Shown here: positions 34,387 to 43,184 of the stretch, piece after piece
Layout: each line of letters starts with the position of its first letter
Numbering within the stretch: the first letter of the stretch is position 1
Origin: Sandaracinobacteroides sp041675905
GTDB lineage: Bacteria > Pseudomonadota > Alphaproteobacteria > Sphingomonadales > Sphingomonadaceae
NCBI GenBank assembly: GCA_041675905.1
Contig: JBAYSX010000010.1
Span: 19,726 to 83,725 of the forward strand
Length of the DNA: 64,000 nucleotides
Direction of reading: 5' to 3'
Translations under genes and position numbers: made by a program
The notes under the pieces: generated by a model
Told to the model about the DNA's origin: nothing
The model's input: only the letters and a program-made list of their open reading frames with translations
Databases searched by the model: none

Positions 34387-35523
34387 ATGGCCGTCGATAT
34401 CAACCCCGTCATCGGCCGTGCGGATCGTCGCGCGTTCATCGAACTGCCGTGGACGCTTTATGCGGATGATCCCAACTGGATCCCGCCGCTGAAGTCGGAA
34501 GTGGCGGCGCTGATTGGCGGGCCGAAAACCAATCCCTGGTTCGAACATGCGGGGGCGGCGTTTTTCGTCGCCCGGCGCAACGGCCAGACGGTGGGCCGCA
34601 TTTCGGCCCAGATCGACCGGCTGGTGCAGGAACGCCATCCCGGTCTTGGCCAGTGGGGTATGTTCGAAACGATCGACGATGACGAAGTCGCGGCCGAGCT
34701 GATCGGCATTGCCGAAGCCTGGCTGCGTGGTCAGGGAATGACGCGGGCGCAGGGACCGATGAGCCTGTCCATCTGGGATGAACCCGGCCTCTTGGTATCC
34801 GGGTTCGATACGCCGCCGTCGATCATGATGGGCCACCATCGGCCCTGGTATGAACGCCATATCCTGGCGGCGGGTTATGCTGGCGTAAAAGATCTGCATA
34901 GCTGGGAATTGCGCGTCGATGGGCCGTTTCCGGACCGCGTGAACCGCATCGTGGCCGCCGGCGAAAAGAACCGCCGCATTCACGTCCGCCAGGTGAACAA
35001 AAACCGCTTTGAATCGGAAGCGGCTATTATCCTTGGCATATTGAACGAAGCCTGGTCTGAAAACTGGGGTTTCGTTCCGCTGACCGATGCCGAAGTGGCG
35101 CACTTTGGCAAGAAGCTGAAACCGATGATCTTCTCCGAACTGGTACGGATCGCGGAATATGATGGCGAACCGGTTGCCTTCATGCTGACCGTTCCCGACA
35201 TCAACCCGCTGTTGCGGGAACTCAACGGCAAGCTGTTCCCATTCGGTTGGGTAAAATTGCTTTGGCATCTGCGCCATCTGAAAGCCGCCCGTATGCGTGT
35301 GCCCTTGATGGGCGTGCGCAAGTCCCTGCAGGGAACACGCATGGCGTCGCTGCTGGCCTTCATGATGATCGAATATATTCGCCGCGATGCGTCCAGCCGC
35401 TATGGCGCGAAATATGGCGAAATCGGCTGGATTCTCGACGATAACGGTCCGATGATCTCGATCGCCGAAGTGATCGAGAGCGAGATTACCAAAACCTACC
35501 GGATCTACGAAAAGGACCTGTAG
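34387..35523 (+). CDS. GNAT-fold N-acyltransferase, possible bacterial ceramide synthase
   Basis: A 378-residue protein of a widespread family often labelled hypothetical or GNAT acetyltransferase. It opens with a typical segment (FIELPWTLYADDPNWIPPL), has FEHAGAAFFVARRNGQTVGR (first GNAT strands), PMSLSIWDEPGLLVSGFDTPP, ILNEAWSENWGFVPLTDAE, and a second GNAT half ending GWILDDNGPM. This layout fits the group that, from memory, includes Caulobacter bCerS, which acylates a sphingoid base. There are no membrane helices. It lies right after a lipid hydroxylase and lptFG. The exact substrate is an inference. Confidence 0.65.
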   Translation: MAVDINPVIGRADRRAFIELPWTLYADDPNWIPPLKSEVAALIGGPKTNPWFEHAGAAFFVARRNGQTVGRISAQIDRLVQERHPGLGQWGMFETIDDDEVAAELIGIAEAWLRGQGMTRAQGPMSLSIWDEPGLLVSGFDTPPSIMMGHHRPWYERHILAAGYAGVKDLHSWELRVDGPFPDRVNRIVAAGEKNRRIHVRQVNKNRFESEAAIILGILNEAWSENWGFVPLTDAEVAHFGKKLKPMIFSELVRIAEYDGEPVAFMLTVPDINPLLRELNGKLFPFGWVKLLWHLRHLKAARMRVPLMGVRKSLQGTRMASLLAFMMIEYIRRDASSRYGAKYGEIGWILDDNGPMISIAEVIESEITKTYRIYEKDL

Positions 35524-35526
35524 GCG

Positions 35527-36840
35527 CTACTGGCGCAGTCGTTCCAGCGCCCGCGCCTTGCCGATCAGCGGCAGCAGCGCCGCCATATCCGGCCCATGTT
35601 CACGGCCCGTGAGCGCAAGGCGCAGCGGCTGGAACAGCGCCTTGCCCTTGCGCCCGGTGCGCTCTTTCAGGCCGGCGGTAAGCTCCGCCCAGACATTTTC
35701 GTCGAACGGCAAATCAGCCAGAATTTCCGCTGCAATTGCAAGATATTCCCGATCGATGTCCTCAACCGGTGGTAAGGTCCCGTCGAATACCGACTTCCAC
35801 GCATCGGCCTCGGCGACACTGGCGATATTGCCCTTCACCGCTTCCCATGCGGCTTCGCCAACGCTGATCCGCGCGGCGACTTCCGCATAAGGTGTCTGGT
35901 GAATGATGCGGCTGTTGAGCGCCTGCAATTCCGCCTCATCGAAGCGCGGCGTCGCCCGCCCCAGTTGCCCGAGATCGAAACTGTCGATCAGCAGCTGGTC
36001 GGACAGGACCGGCTCGACTGGCAGCGAGGTGCCAAGACGCGCCAGCAAGGCCTTTACAGTGATAGGTTCGATGCCCGCGGCGCGAAATTCCTCCACTCCC
36101 AATGACCCCAACCGCTTTGACAATTTGCCTTCGGTGCCCGTCAGCAGCGGCGCATGGCCGAACTGCGGTGCGGTCGCGCCCAGCGCCGCAAACATCTGCA
36201 ACTGTACGCCGGTGTTGGTCACATGGTCCTCGCCGCGAATGACATGCGTGATGCCCATGTCGATATCGTCGATCACCGACGGCAGCATGTAGAGCCAGCT
36301 GCCATCGGCACGGCGAATCACCGGATCGGACAGCGACGCCGGATCGATGTGCGCCGGGCCGCGAATCAGATCTTCCCAGGCGTGCGGCGCATCAGGTGAC
36401 AGTTTGAACCGCCAGTGCGGGCGCACACCTTCCCCGGCCATGCGCGCATGATCGGCGTCCGTCAGCGCCAGCGCAGCGCGATCATATACGGGCGGCAAGC
36501 CCCGGCCCAATTGAACTTTCCGTTTCAGTTCCAGTTCTTCGGGCGTTTCATAGGCGCGATAAACGATCCCGGTCGCCGCCAGTTGCGTCAGCACTTCCTC
36601 ATAGCGATCCATGCGGGAAGACTGTTTTTCTTCGGCGTCCGGCGTCATGCCTAGCCAGCCCAGATCGTCGCGGATCGATTGCGCATGGGCTTCGGTGGAA
36701 CGGGCGACATCCGTATCGTCCATTCGCAACAGGAAGCGACCGCCCAGTTTTCGGGCGAGCAGCCAGTTCAGCAGCGCGGTGCGAACATTACCGACATGCA
36801 GCCGGCCAGTGGGGGAGGGAGCAAAACGCGTGACGATCAT
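35527..36840 (-). CDS. gltX: Glutamyl-tRNA synthetase (short, about 437 residues)
   Basis: A class I aminoacyl-tRNA synthetase charging tRNA-Glu. The HIGH-like motif is PSPTGRLHVGNVRTALLNW near residue 10 and the KMSKS-like motif is EGKLSKRLGS near residue 240. At about 437 residues it is the shorter of the two GltX types often found together in alphaproteobacteria; it may be discriminating or may also charge tRNA-Gln. The start at 36840 (MIVTRFAPSPTG) is chosen by family; an in-frame ATG at 36885 adds 15 residues, and neither has a clear ribosome site. It is convergent with the acyltransferase gene (3-base gap). Confidence 0.93.
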   Translation of the reverse strand: MIVTRFAPSPTGRLHVGNVRTALLNWLLARKLGGRFLLRMDDTDVARSTEAHAQSIRDDLGWLGMTPDAEEKQSSRMDRYEEVLTQLAATGIVYRAYETPEELELKRKVQLGRGLPPVYDRAALALTDADHARMAGEGVRPHWRFKLSPDAPHAWEDLIRGPAHIDPASLSDPVIRRADGSWLYMLPSVIDDIDMGITHVIRGEDHVTNTGVQLQMFAALGATAPQFGHAPLLTGTEGKLSKRLGSLGVEEFRAAGIEPITVKALLARLGTSLPVEPVLSDQLLIDSFDLGQLGRATPRFDEAELQALNSRIIHQTPYAEVAARISVGEAAWEAVKGNIASVAEADAWKSVFDGTLPPVEDIDREYLAIAAEILADLPFDENVWAELTAGLKERTGRKGKALFQPLRLALTGREHGPDMAALLPLIGKARALERLRQ

Positions 36841-36979
36841 CGCTGGCGCATAGGCGGAATCAGCCCGGTTCGCAAACAGGATCATCGCTTCGCACTGTTC
36901 AGGAGGCTATCAAAGCTTGTCGCACCCCCGTCCGGACCGCTAGTGCAGCAATTCATTATATTCGAAAGCGAGTCTGCCT

Positions 36980-38968
36980 GTGTCCGTGTCCGTCAATCTC
37001 ACCTTGCCCGATGGTTCCGTCCGCTCGGTTGCGGTCGGCACTACCGCTGGTGATGTGGCGCGCGACATTGGCGCAGGACTGGCGAAAGCGGCGTTGGCAG
37101 CGCGGGTGAACCAGAAAATCGTCGATCTGGAAATGCCGATCGAAACGGACGCGCAGCTGGAAATTATCACCGCGAAAGATGAAGCGGCGGCGTTGGAACT
37201 GGTGCGGCACGATTATGCGCACATTCTGGCCGAGGCGGTGCAAAATCTGTTTCCGGGTACGCAGATTACCTTTGGCCCGGCGACGGACGATGGTTTTTAC
37301 TATGATTTCGCGCCCGTAGAGCGCCCCTTCACCGATGAAGATTTACCCGCCATCGAGGAAGAAATGCGGCGCATCGTCCGGGCCGACAAGCCCTTGCGCC
37401 GGGAAGTGTGGGAACGGGACGCGCTGATTGCCCGCTGGCGCGAACAGGGTGAGACTTTCAAGGCTGAATGGGCCGCCGAACTGCCTGATGATGAGCCGCT
37501 GTCGGTTTATTGGTCGGGCGATGGATGGTTCGATATGTGCCGGGGCCCACACCTGACTTCTACCGGCAAACTCGATCCGCAAGCCTTTAAACTGATGCGG
37601 GTTTCCGGCGCCTATTGGCGCGGCGACCAGCGCAATCCGCAATTGTCCCGGATCTATGGCACCGGCTGGCTGACGAAAAAACAGCTGGATCAGCATCTTG
37701 TGCGGCTGGAAGAAGCGGCGAAGCGCGATCACCGCAAGCTGGGGCAGCAGATGGACCTGTTCCATTTTCAGGAAGAAGCCGCCGGTTCGATCTTCTGGCA
37801 TGCCAATGGCTGGACTTTGTATCAGGCCCTCGAACAATATATGCGTCGGCGGCAGAATGAAGCCGGATATAGCGAAGTGCGCACGCCCCAGGTGTTCCGC
37901 AATGATTTCTGGGTGACGTCGGGCCACTGGGGCAAATTCCGGGAGAATATGTTTGTGATTCCGGATGAGCGCCCTTCAACGGAAGACGAAGGTCCGTTAA
38001 TTTCACCGGACCCGGTATTTCTGGCGCTGAAACCGATGAACTGCCCGGCGCATATCCAGATTTTCGACCATGGCATTAAATCCTGGCGTGATCTGCCGGT
38101 GCGAATGGCGGAATTCGGCTGCTGTCACCGCAATGAACCGCATGGCGCCTTGCACGGCCTGATGCGGGTACGGCAGTTTGTGCAGGATGATGCCCATATC
38201 TTCTGCCGGGAAGATCAGGTTCTGGATGAATCGCGTGCCTTTATCGCCTTGCTGCAGCGGGTTTACGCTGATCTGGGCTTCGATGACTGGTTTGTGCGCC
38301 TGGCAACCCGCCCTGAATCGCGCGCCGGCAGCGATGAGGTTTGGGACAAGGCGGAACAAGGGCTGGAGCAGGCGCTGAACGATAGCGGGCTGGCCTTTGA
38401 ATGGGCGCCGGGAGAAGGCGCATTTTACGGACCCAAGATCGAATTCCACCTGAAAGACGCTATTGGCCGATCCTGGCAGTGCGGCACGCTGCAACTCGAT
38501 TTCGTCCTGCCGGAACGCTTCGATATCCATTATATCGGCGAGGACGGCGGCAAGCATCGTCCGGTGATGCTGCATCGCGCCATCGTCGGTTCGATGGAGC
38601 GCTTCCTCGCCATATTGATCGAAAATTACGCCGGAAACCTGCCCCTCTGGCTCGCGCCATGCCAGGTCGTGGTGGCGACCATCGTATCGGATGCCGATGA
38701 TTATGCGCAGCAGCTGACAGACCGGCTGAAAGCGGCAGGATTGCGTGTCGAAACGGATCTGCGTAACGAAAAAATCAACTACAAGGTGCGCGAACATTCC
38801 GTCGCCAAGGTTCCGGTGTTGCTGGTCGTTGGTCGGCGGGAAGCTGAGGAGGGCACCGTCGCCATGCGCAGGCTTGGCCAGGAAAGACAGCAGTTTCTGC
38901 CGATCGACGAGGCTATTGCTGCACTGGCTTCCGAAGCAGTTCCACCCGATCTGAGGGGAAAATCATGA
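36980..38968 (+). CDS. thrS: Threonyl-tRNA synthetase
   Basis: A 662-residue ThrRS with all standard domains: N-terminal TGS (LPDGSVRSVAVGTTAGDVAR), the editing domain with His77 and His81 in RHDYAHILAEAV plus DMCRGPHL, the class II core with zinc ligands in LKPMNCPAHIQ and MLHRAIVGSMERF, and the anticodon-binding domain (VVVATIVSDADDYAQQL). The start GTG at 36980 agrees with the family N-terminus. The stop overlaps the next ATG by 4 bases (ATGA). Confidence 0.97.
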   Translation: MSVSVNLTLPDGSVRSVAVGTTAGDVARDIGAGLAKAALAARVNQKIVDLEMPIETDAQLEIITAKDEAAALELVRHDYAHILAEAVQNLFPGTQITFGPATDDGFYYDFAPVERPFTDEDLPAIEEEMRRIVRADKPLRREVWERDALIARWREQGETFKAEWAAELPDDEPLSVYWSGDGWFDMCRGPHLTSTGKLDPQAFKLMRVSGAYWRGDQRNPQLSRIYGTGWLTKKQLDQHLVRLEEAAKRDHRKLGQQMDLFHFQEEAAGSIFWHANGWTLYQALEQYMRRRQNEAGYSEVRTPQVFRNDFWVTSGHWGKFRENMFVIPDERPSTEDEGPLISPDPVFLALKPMNCPAHIQIFDHGIKSWRDLPVRMAEFGCCHRNEPHGALHGLMRVRQFVQDDAHIFCREDQVLDESRAFIALLQRVYADLGFDDWFVRLATRPESRAGSDEVWDKAEQGLEQALNDSGLAFEWAPGEGAFYGPKIEFHLKDAIGRSWQCGTLQLDFVLPERFDIHYIGEDGGKHRPVMLHRAIVGSMERFLAILIENYAGNLPLWLAPCQVVVATIVSDADDYAQQLTDRLKAAGLRVETDLRNEKINYKVREHSVAKVPVLLVVGRREAEEGTVAMRRLGQERQQFLPIDEAIAALASEAVPPDLRGKS

Positions 38969-39405
38969 CGCAATTCAAACCGCTGGGGCCGGATTTTTCT
39001 GTCGCCGCGCAAATTGAAATCGCCGATGTCGCGCGCGCTGCGGCAGAAGGCTATACCCACATCGTGAATAACCGCCCGGACGGCGAGCAACCCGGACAGC
39101 CGGATAGCGCAACCATAGCCGACGCTGCCAGGGCTGCTGGCCTTGGATACAGTTTCATCCCCGTGTCGCCTGGCGGGATGTCTCTGGAGCAGGTGAAATC
39201 GCTGGCGGAGGTGCTGGAGAGGCAGTCGGAACGCGTGCTCGCCTTTTGCCGCTCGGGAAATCGTTCGGCTCTGCTGTGGGGACTGGCGAAAGCGTCGACG
39301 GGGGCGGAGCCATCCGCGCTGGCCGCCGCCGCCGCCGCGCAGGGTTATGATCTCGGCCCGGTACTGGGAGCGATGCAGCAATTGCAGCAAGGGCAGGCCG
39401 GCTGA
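38965..39405 (+). CDS. TIGR01244 / DUF442 family sulfurtransferase-phosphatase
   Basis: A 146-residue rhodanese-like protein of the beta-lactamase-hydrolase-like (BLH, DUF442) group. The N-terminal part GYTHIVNNRPDGEQPGQP is characteristic. The active loop is AFCRSGNRSALLW, where the Cys begins a short CRSGxR rhodanese-like loop. BLH proteins in Xylella detoxify sulfide or regulate biofilm; no specific role is evident here. Translation is coupled both to thrS upstream and to the patatin gene downstream, with a one-base TGATG junction. Confidence 0.85.
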   Translation: MTQFKPLGPDFSVAAQIEIADVARAAAEGYTHIVNNRPDGEQPGQPDSATIADAARAAGLGYSFIPVSPGGMSLEQVKSLAEVLERQSERVLAFCRSGNRSALLWGLAKASTGAEPSALAAAAAAQGYDLGPVLGAMQQLQQGQAG

Positions 39406-40667
39406 TGGCGACTACGGAAAAGGCCGAATCGCCCACCAAGCCTGTTCGTCGCCGCCGCGCGCCGGCTGCCACGAAGCCGCGCGCAGTCCGGGCAACCCGG
39501 CCTGAGGTAAAAGTCGAAATCCCGGAAAATACCGGCGAGCATCTGAATATTCTCGTTTTGCAGGGGGGTGGCGCACTCGGAGCCTATCACCTTGGCGTGA
39601 TGGAGGAACTTGATCATATCGGCCTGCCGCCCGATTGGGTGGCCGGCATTTCCATCGGTGCTGTGAATGCGGCATTGATTGCGGGTAATCGCCCGCGTGA
39701 ACGGGTGAAGGCGCTGCGGCGTTTCTGGGAAATTGTTTCCGGCGATCTGGTGCCGCTGTTCCCCCTGCCGAAAGCTGGTCCGCTACGCGACCTCTGGACA
39801 GAAGCAGCGGCGGGGTGGGCGGCAATGACCGGCGTATCGGGCATGTTCCGGCCGCGGATTCCCTGGCTGGTGCCGCCTGGCAGCCCGGGTGCTACCAGCC
39901 TTTACGATCCGGAGCCGTTGCGCGAAACGTTGCTGGAGTTGATCGACTTCGATTATCTGAACGATGGCCCGGTCCGACTGTCGGTCGGCGCGGTCAGCGT
40001 TACCACGGGACGTATTCATTTTTTCGACAATCGTGGCGGCCCGGATCATTGCCGCCTCACCGTCGATCATGTGCTGGCGTCCAGCGCCTTGCCGCCATCT
40101 TTCCCGCCGGTGCAGATTGGCGCGGATTCCTATTGGGACGGCAGCGTCGCCTCCAACGCGCCGCTGCAACATGTGCTGGACGAGCTCCCCTTTACCGACA
40201 AGAATATTTTCCAGGTCGACCTGTTTCCCGCCGAAGGGGACTATCCAAAAAACCTGTATGAGGCGGAGATGCGGCAGCAGGACATCCGATTTTCCAGCCG
40301 CACGCGTCTTGGCACCAGCCTGAACGCCGAACTGACGCCGGTACGCCGCATGGTGCGTCATCTGGTGGAGCGCTGCGACAGTAATTTTTCAGCCCTGACC
40401 CCGGAGGAGTTGACGTTGCTGCAGAAATTCGCCGCCGAACCCCGGGTGGAGATTGTCCAGATCATCTACCGTGACAAGGCCTATGCCGGGTTGGCGCGGA
40501 CCTTTGAATTCTCCCGCCCGACGATGGAAGCGCATCGCGCCGCCGGCCAGCGCGATGCCGATCGCGTTTGCTGCATCCGGGACTGGCGGCAAGGTCCGAC
40601 GGAACGCGGCGTGCAAGTAACCGACGCCGCAACAGCCGACTGCGACCCGAATATCCGCTTCCCCTGA
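39405..40667 (+). CDS. Patatin-like phospholipase with C-terminal DUF3734 region
   Basis: A 420-residue serine lipase-like protein. The oxyanion hole is VLQGGGALGAYHLGV, the nucleophile is Ser83 in AGISIGAVNAA, and the catalytic Asp245 lies in YWDGSVASNAPL, so the Ser-Asp dyad is complete. Residues 10-40 form a Pro/Arg/Lys/Ala-rich basic tail that is likely disordered and could bind membranes or polyanions. Residues 270-400 resemble DUF3734. There is no signal peptide. It is the last gene of the thrS operon and convergent with the LpoA-like gene. Confidence 0.88.
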   Translation: MATTEKAESPTKPVRRRRAPAATKPRAVRATRPEVKVEIPENTGEHLNILVLQGGGALGAYHLGVMEELDHIGLPPDWVAGISIGAVNAALIAGNRPRERVKALRRFWEIVSGDLVPLFPLPKAGPLRDLWTEAAAGWAAMTGVSGMFRPRIPWLVPPGSPGATSLYDPEPLRETLLELIDFDYLNDGPVRLSVGAVSVTTGRIHFFDNRGGPDHCRLTVDHVLASSALPPSFPPVQIGADSYWDGSVASNAPLQHVLDELPFTDKNIFQVDLFPAEGDYPKNLYEAEMRQQDIRFSSRTRLGTSLNAELTPVRRMVRHLVERCDSNFSALTPEELTLLQKFAAEPRVEIVQIIYRDKAYAGLARTFEFSRPTMEAHRAAGQRDADRVCCIRDWRQGPTERGVQVTDAATADCDPNIRFP

Positions 40668-40670
40668 ATC

Positions 40671-41948
40671 CTAATGACCAAAGGAAGTCGGCGCGGGGGA
40701 TACCGTGGTAAATCCCCCCGAACCCACCTGGCGCACTTCCAGGCCGCGCGTGGCGATATTGCCATCGAACCGGAAGATGCCGTCTATTCCCGCAAAACCC
40801 TGACGATCCTGCAGCACGGCGGCGGGGAAGGGCTGTTCCACTTTCCAGCCACCCCCGGCGACCGACGCCGCCAGCAGCATCGCATCATAGGACAGGCTGG
40901 CAAGCCGGGACGGCGTGCCGCCGAATCGTTCGCGATAACGGGAAGCCATGGCCCGGAAACGCTGGTCGGGCACGGCGGCAAAAACCGCCCCATGCAAAGA
41001 CGGTACGCTACGCAAATTGGGCTCCGTGCCCCATAATTCCGTACCCATCATCAGAAAGCTGCCCGCCGGCGCGCCATAACGTTCCAGTAGCGGCGCAAAG
41101 CCGCCAGCCACGACGCCCGAATCGGCAACGAGCAGCGCGTCGAATTCTACGGGATCGAGCTTGGTTGTGACCGGTGCGATGGTGCCGTCAGGGCGTTTCA
41201 CCGCGCCGCCGGCAGTTTTCAGCCTTGCGTCATAATCCGTCACCTTGCGGGCCGCGGCGGGAAGCGATGAGCGGTTACGTGAAAATTCGGTCAGCGCGAC
41301 GATACGCCCGTTATTTGCATTCACCGCACGCGTGAAGGCGACCGAGGCTCTCTGGCCGTAGACACCGCCTGGGATCAGCCCTGCAAACCGTGTAAAACCA
41401 CGCTCGCTGGCATAATCGACGACCCGTGAAACCGACTGTGCCGGCTGAAAGCCGAGGATGTAAACATTGCCGCCCGCCGCGGCGACGTCGTTGGAAAAAC
41501 TCAGCATTGTGATGTTGCGCGGTGCGGCGACCGAACGCACGGCAGGAATCTCAGACGCCAGCAAAGGCCCAAGAATCAGTTCCGCCCCCTCTGCCATGGC
41601 GCGTTGTGCGGCGACGGCGGCGCCCAAAGCGGCTGTGTCGTAATTTGTCACCTGCAAACCCGCCTTGCCGGTATCGGCCAGCGCAAGCGTAGCGGCATTG
41701 GCGAGACTGGTGCCGACGGGCGCATTCGCGCCACTCAAGGGCACGAGCACGGCGACGCGGTGGACAGGAGCGAGTTTCTCAGGTTCGGGCTTTGCTTCGG
41801 TGACGGGCGGAGGTGGCGGCGGGGCAGGTGGCGCTGTACGCGGCGCGCAGGCAGCCAGCACTGCCAGTGTCGCGCCAGACAGCAGGGCCAGACCATTGCG
41901 TAAGGCACCGCTTGCCCGGTGCGGTTCATACGGAATAAGAACGTTCAT
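40671..41948 (-). CDS. LpoA-like lipoprotein, penicillin-binding-protein activator family
   Basis: A 425-residue lipoprotein: lipobox Cys34 in LAVLAACAPR, a Pro-rich linker, then a periplasmic-binding-protein fold (VHRVAVLVPLSGANAPVGTS; AELILGPLLASEIPAVRS; FARFAG-like strands; SYDAMLLAASVA). This corresponds to the C-terminal half of E. coli LpoA, an activator of PBP1a; the TPR half is absent. It faces rsmI and yraN, as lpoA does in E. coli, which supports the call. Its ATG shares the palindrome CATG with the rsmI start. AGGAG lies about 10 bases upstream, inside rsmI. Confidence 0.82.
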   Translation of the reverse strand: MNVLIPYEPHRASGALRNGLALLSGATLAVLAACAPRTAPPAPPPPPPVTEAKPEPEKLAPVHRVAVLVPLSGANAPVGTSLANAATLALADTGKAGLQVTNYDTAALGAAVAAQRAMAEGAELILGPLLASEIPAVRSVAAPRNITMLSFSNDVAAAGGNVYILGFQPAQSVSRVVDYASERGFTRFAGLIPGGVYGQRASVAFTRAVNANNGRIVALTEFSRNRSSLPAAARKVTDYDARLKTAGGAVKRPDGTIAPVTTKLDPVEFDALLVADSGVVAGGFAPLLERYGAPAGSFLMMGTELWGTEPNLRSVPSLHGAVFAAVPDQRFRAMASRYRERFGGTPSRLASLSYDAMLLAASVAGGGWKVEQPFPAAVLQDRQGFAGIDGIFRFDGNIATRGLEVRQVGSGGFTTVSPAPTSFGH

Positions 41949-42822
41949 GGTCCCCGTTTCTCCTGTCTCTGCGCCCGAAGAAGAAGCGGGCGACGCGCCG
42001 CTTGCGCCCGGACTCTATATCGTGGCTGGCCCGATCGGCAACCTCCAGGATTTATCCCCCCGAGCTGCGGACTGGTTGCGTCGCGCCGATCTGATCGCCT
42101 GCGAGGATACACGGGTAACGGCAAAATTACTGCGTGCCGCCGGCAGTAGGCGTCCGATGCAAAGCTATCATGAATATAGTGGGCCCGCCGTGGAACAGGC
42201 GCTGCTGGACCGAATGGCATCCGGGGCGGTGGCGCTGGTATCGGATGCGGGGACGCCGCTGATCTCGGACCCTGGGTTTACGCTCGTTCGCGCCGCGCGG
42301 GCGCGGGGCATTACGGTGACGACCGCTCCCGGTCCTTGTGCGGCGATCGCTGCCTTGTCCATCTCGGGTCTGCCATCGGACCGGTTCATGTTCGCCGGAT
42401 TTCTCCCACCCAAACAGGCCGCCCGCCGGCGCGAAATTGCCAACCTGCAGGGCATTCCCGCGACGTTGATCTTCTACGAAACCGGCCCCCGGCTGGCTGA
42501 TTGTCTCGCCGATCTTGCCGCCGCAATGGGGGATCGTCCTGCCGCAGTAGCGCGTGAGTTGACCAAACGCTTTGAGGAGGTTGTCACGGGCAGCCTTGTC
42601 GAACTGGCGGATCGCTACGCGGAGGCGCCCGCCCGTGGAGAGATTGTATTGCTGATCGGCCCGCCCGCCGAATCAGCGCCCGGAGATGAAGATGCGCTGG
42701 ACGCGGCATTGACGGCGGCACTTGCCACGATGCCGGCGGGGAAGGCGGCGGCGAGTGTCGCGGCGGCGCTTGGCCTGCCACGTGGGCAGGTCTATGCCCG
42801 GGCGCTGGAGCTTAAAAAATGA
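41947..42822 (+). CDS. rsmI: 16S rRNA (cytidine-1402-2'-O)-methyltransferase RsmI
   Basis: A 291-residue SAM-dependent tetrapyrrole-methylase-fold enzyme that 2'-O-methylates C1402 of 16S rRNA. Motifs are LYIVAGPIGNLQDLSPRA, DLIACEDTRVTAKLL, LVSDAGTPLISDPG and APGPCAAIAALSISGLPSDRF. The first 20 residues (VPVSPVSAPEEEAGDAP) are an Ala/Glu/Pro-rich tail. The ATG at 41947 overlaps the divergent LpoA-like ATG; upstream of it there is only a weak GGAATAAG. It overlaps yraN by 4 bases. Confidence 0.93.
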   Translation: MVPVSPVSAPEEEAGDAPLAPGLYIVAGPIGNLQDLSPRAADWLRRADLIACEDTRVTAKLLRAAGSRRPMQSYHEYSGPAVEQALLDRMASGAVALVSDAGTPLISDPGFTLVRAARARGITVTTAPGPCAAIAALSISGLPSDRFMFAGFLPPKQAARRREIANLQGIPATLIFYETGPRLADCLADLAAAMGDRPAAVARELTKRFEEVVTGSLVELADRYAEAPARGEIVLLIGPPAESAPGDEDALDAALTAALATMPAGKAAASVAAALGLPRGQVYARALELKK

Positions 42823-43175
42823 CCTCGGTGAAGGTTGCCGCCGAACGCCGGGGCCGGCGCGCTGAAACGATGGCGGCGCTGTGGCTTTTCGCGCAAGGAT
42901 GGACGATCCTTGCGCGTCGCCGGCGGATGCGCATGATCGAGGTGGACCTGATCGCCCGTCGTGGCGATATCATCGCGTTGGTGGAAGTAAAATACCGCCG
43001 CTCGACCGATCTGGGCTTGCTTGCGGTCCGCCCCGAGGCAGCCGGTCGTCTGCGGGAAGCCGCACGCCAGATTGCCGCCGAAACCGCCGCACGCGGACGC
43101 CCGGCCAGCGTCCGCATCGATATGATCGCCATCGCGCCGTGGCGCTGGCCGGTGCATGTGCGGAATATTATCTGA
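42819..43175 (+). CDS. yraN: YraN (UPF0102) endonuclease-fold protein
   Basis: A 118-residue UPF0102 protein with the restriction-endonuclease-like core: RRGRRAETMAALWL, MIEVDLIARRGDIIALVEVKYR (the D...ExK metal-site pattern). Its role in E. coli is not settled. ATGA overlap with rsmI indicates one operon, the same order as in enterobacteria. Confidence 0.92.
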   Translation: MTSVKVAAERRGRRAETMAALWLFAQGWTILARRRRMRMIEVDLIARRGDIIALVEVKYRRSTDLGLLAVRPEAAGRLREAARQIAAETAARGRPASVRIDMIAIAPWRWPVHVRNII

Positions 43176-43184
43176 GAGGTTTCC

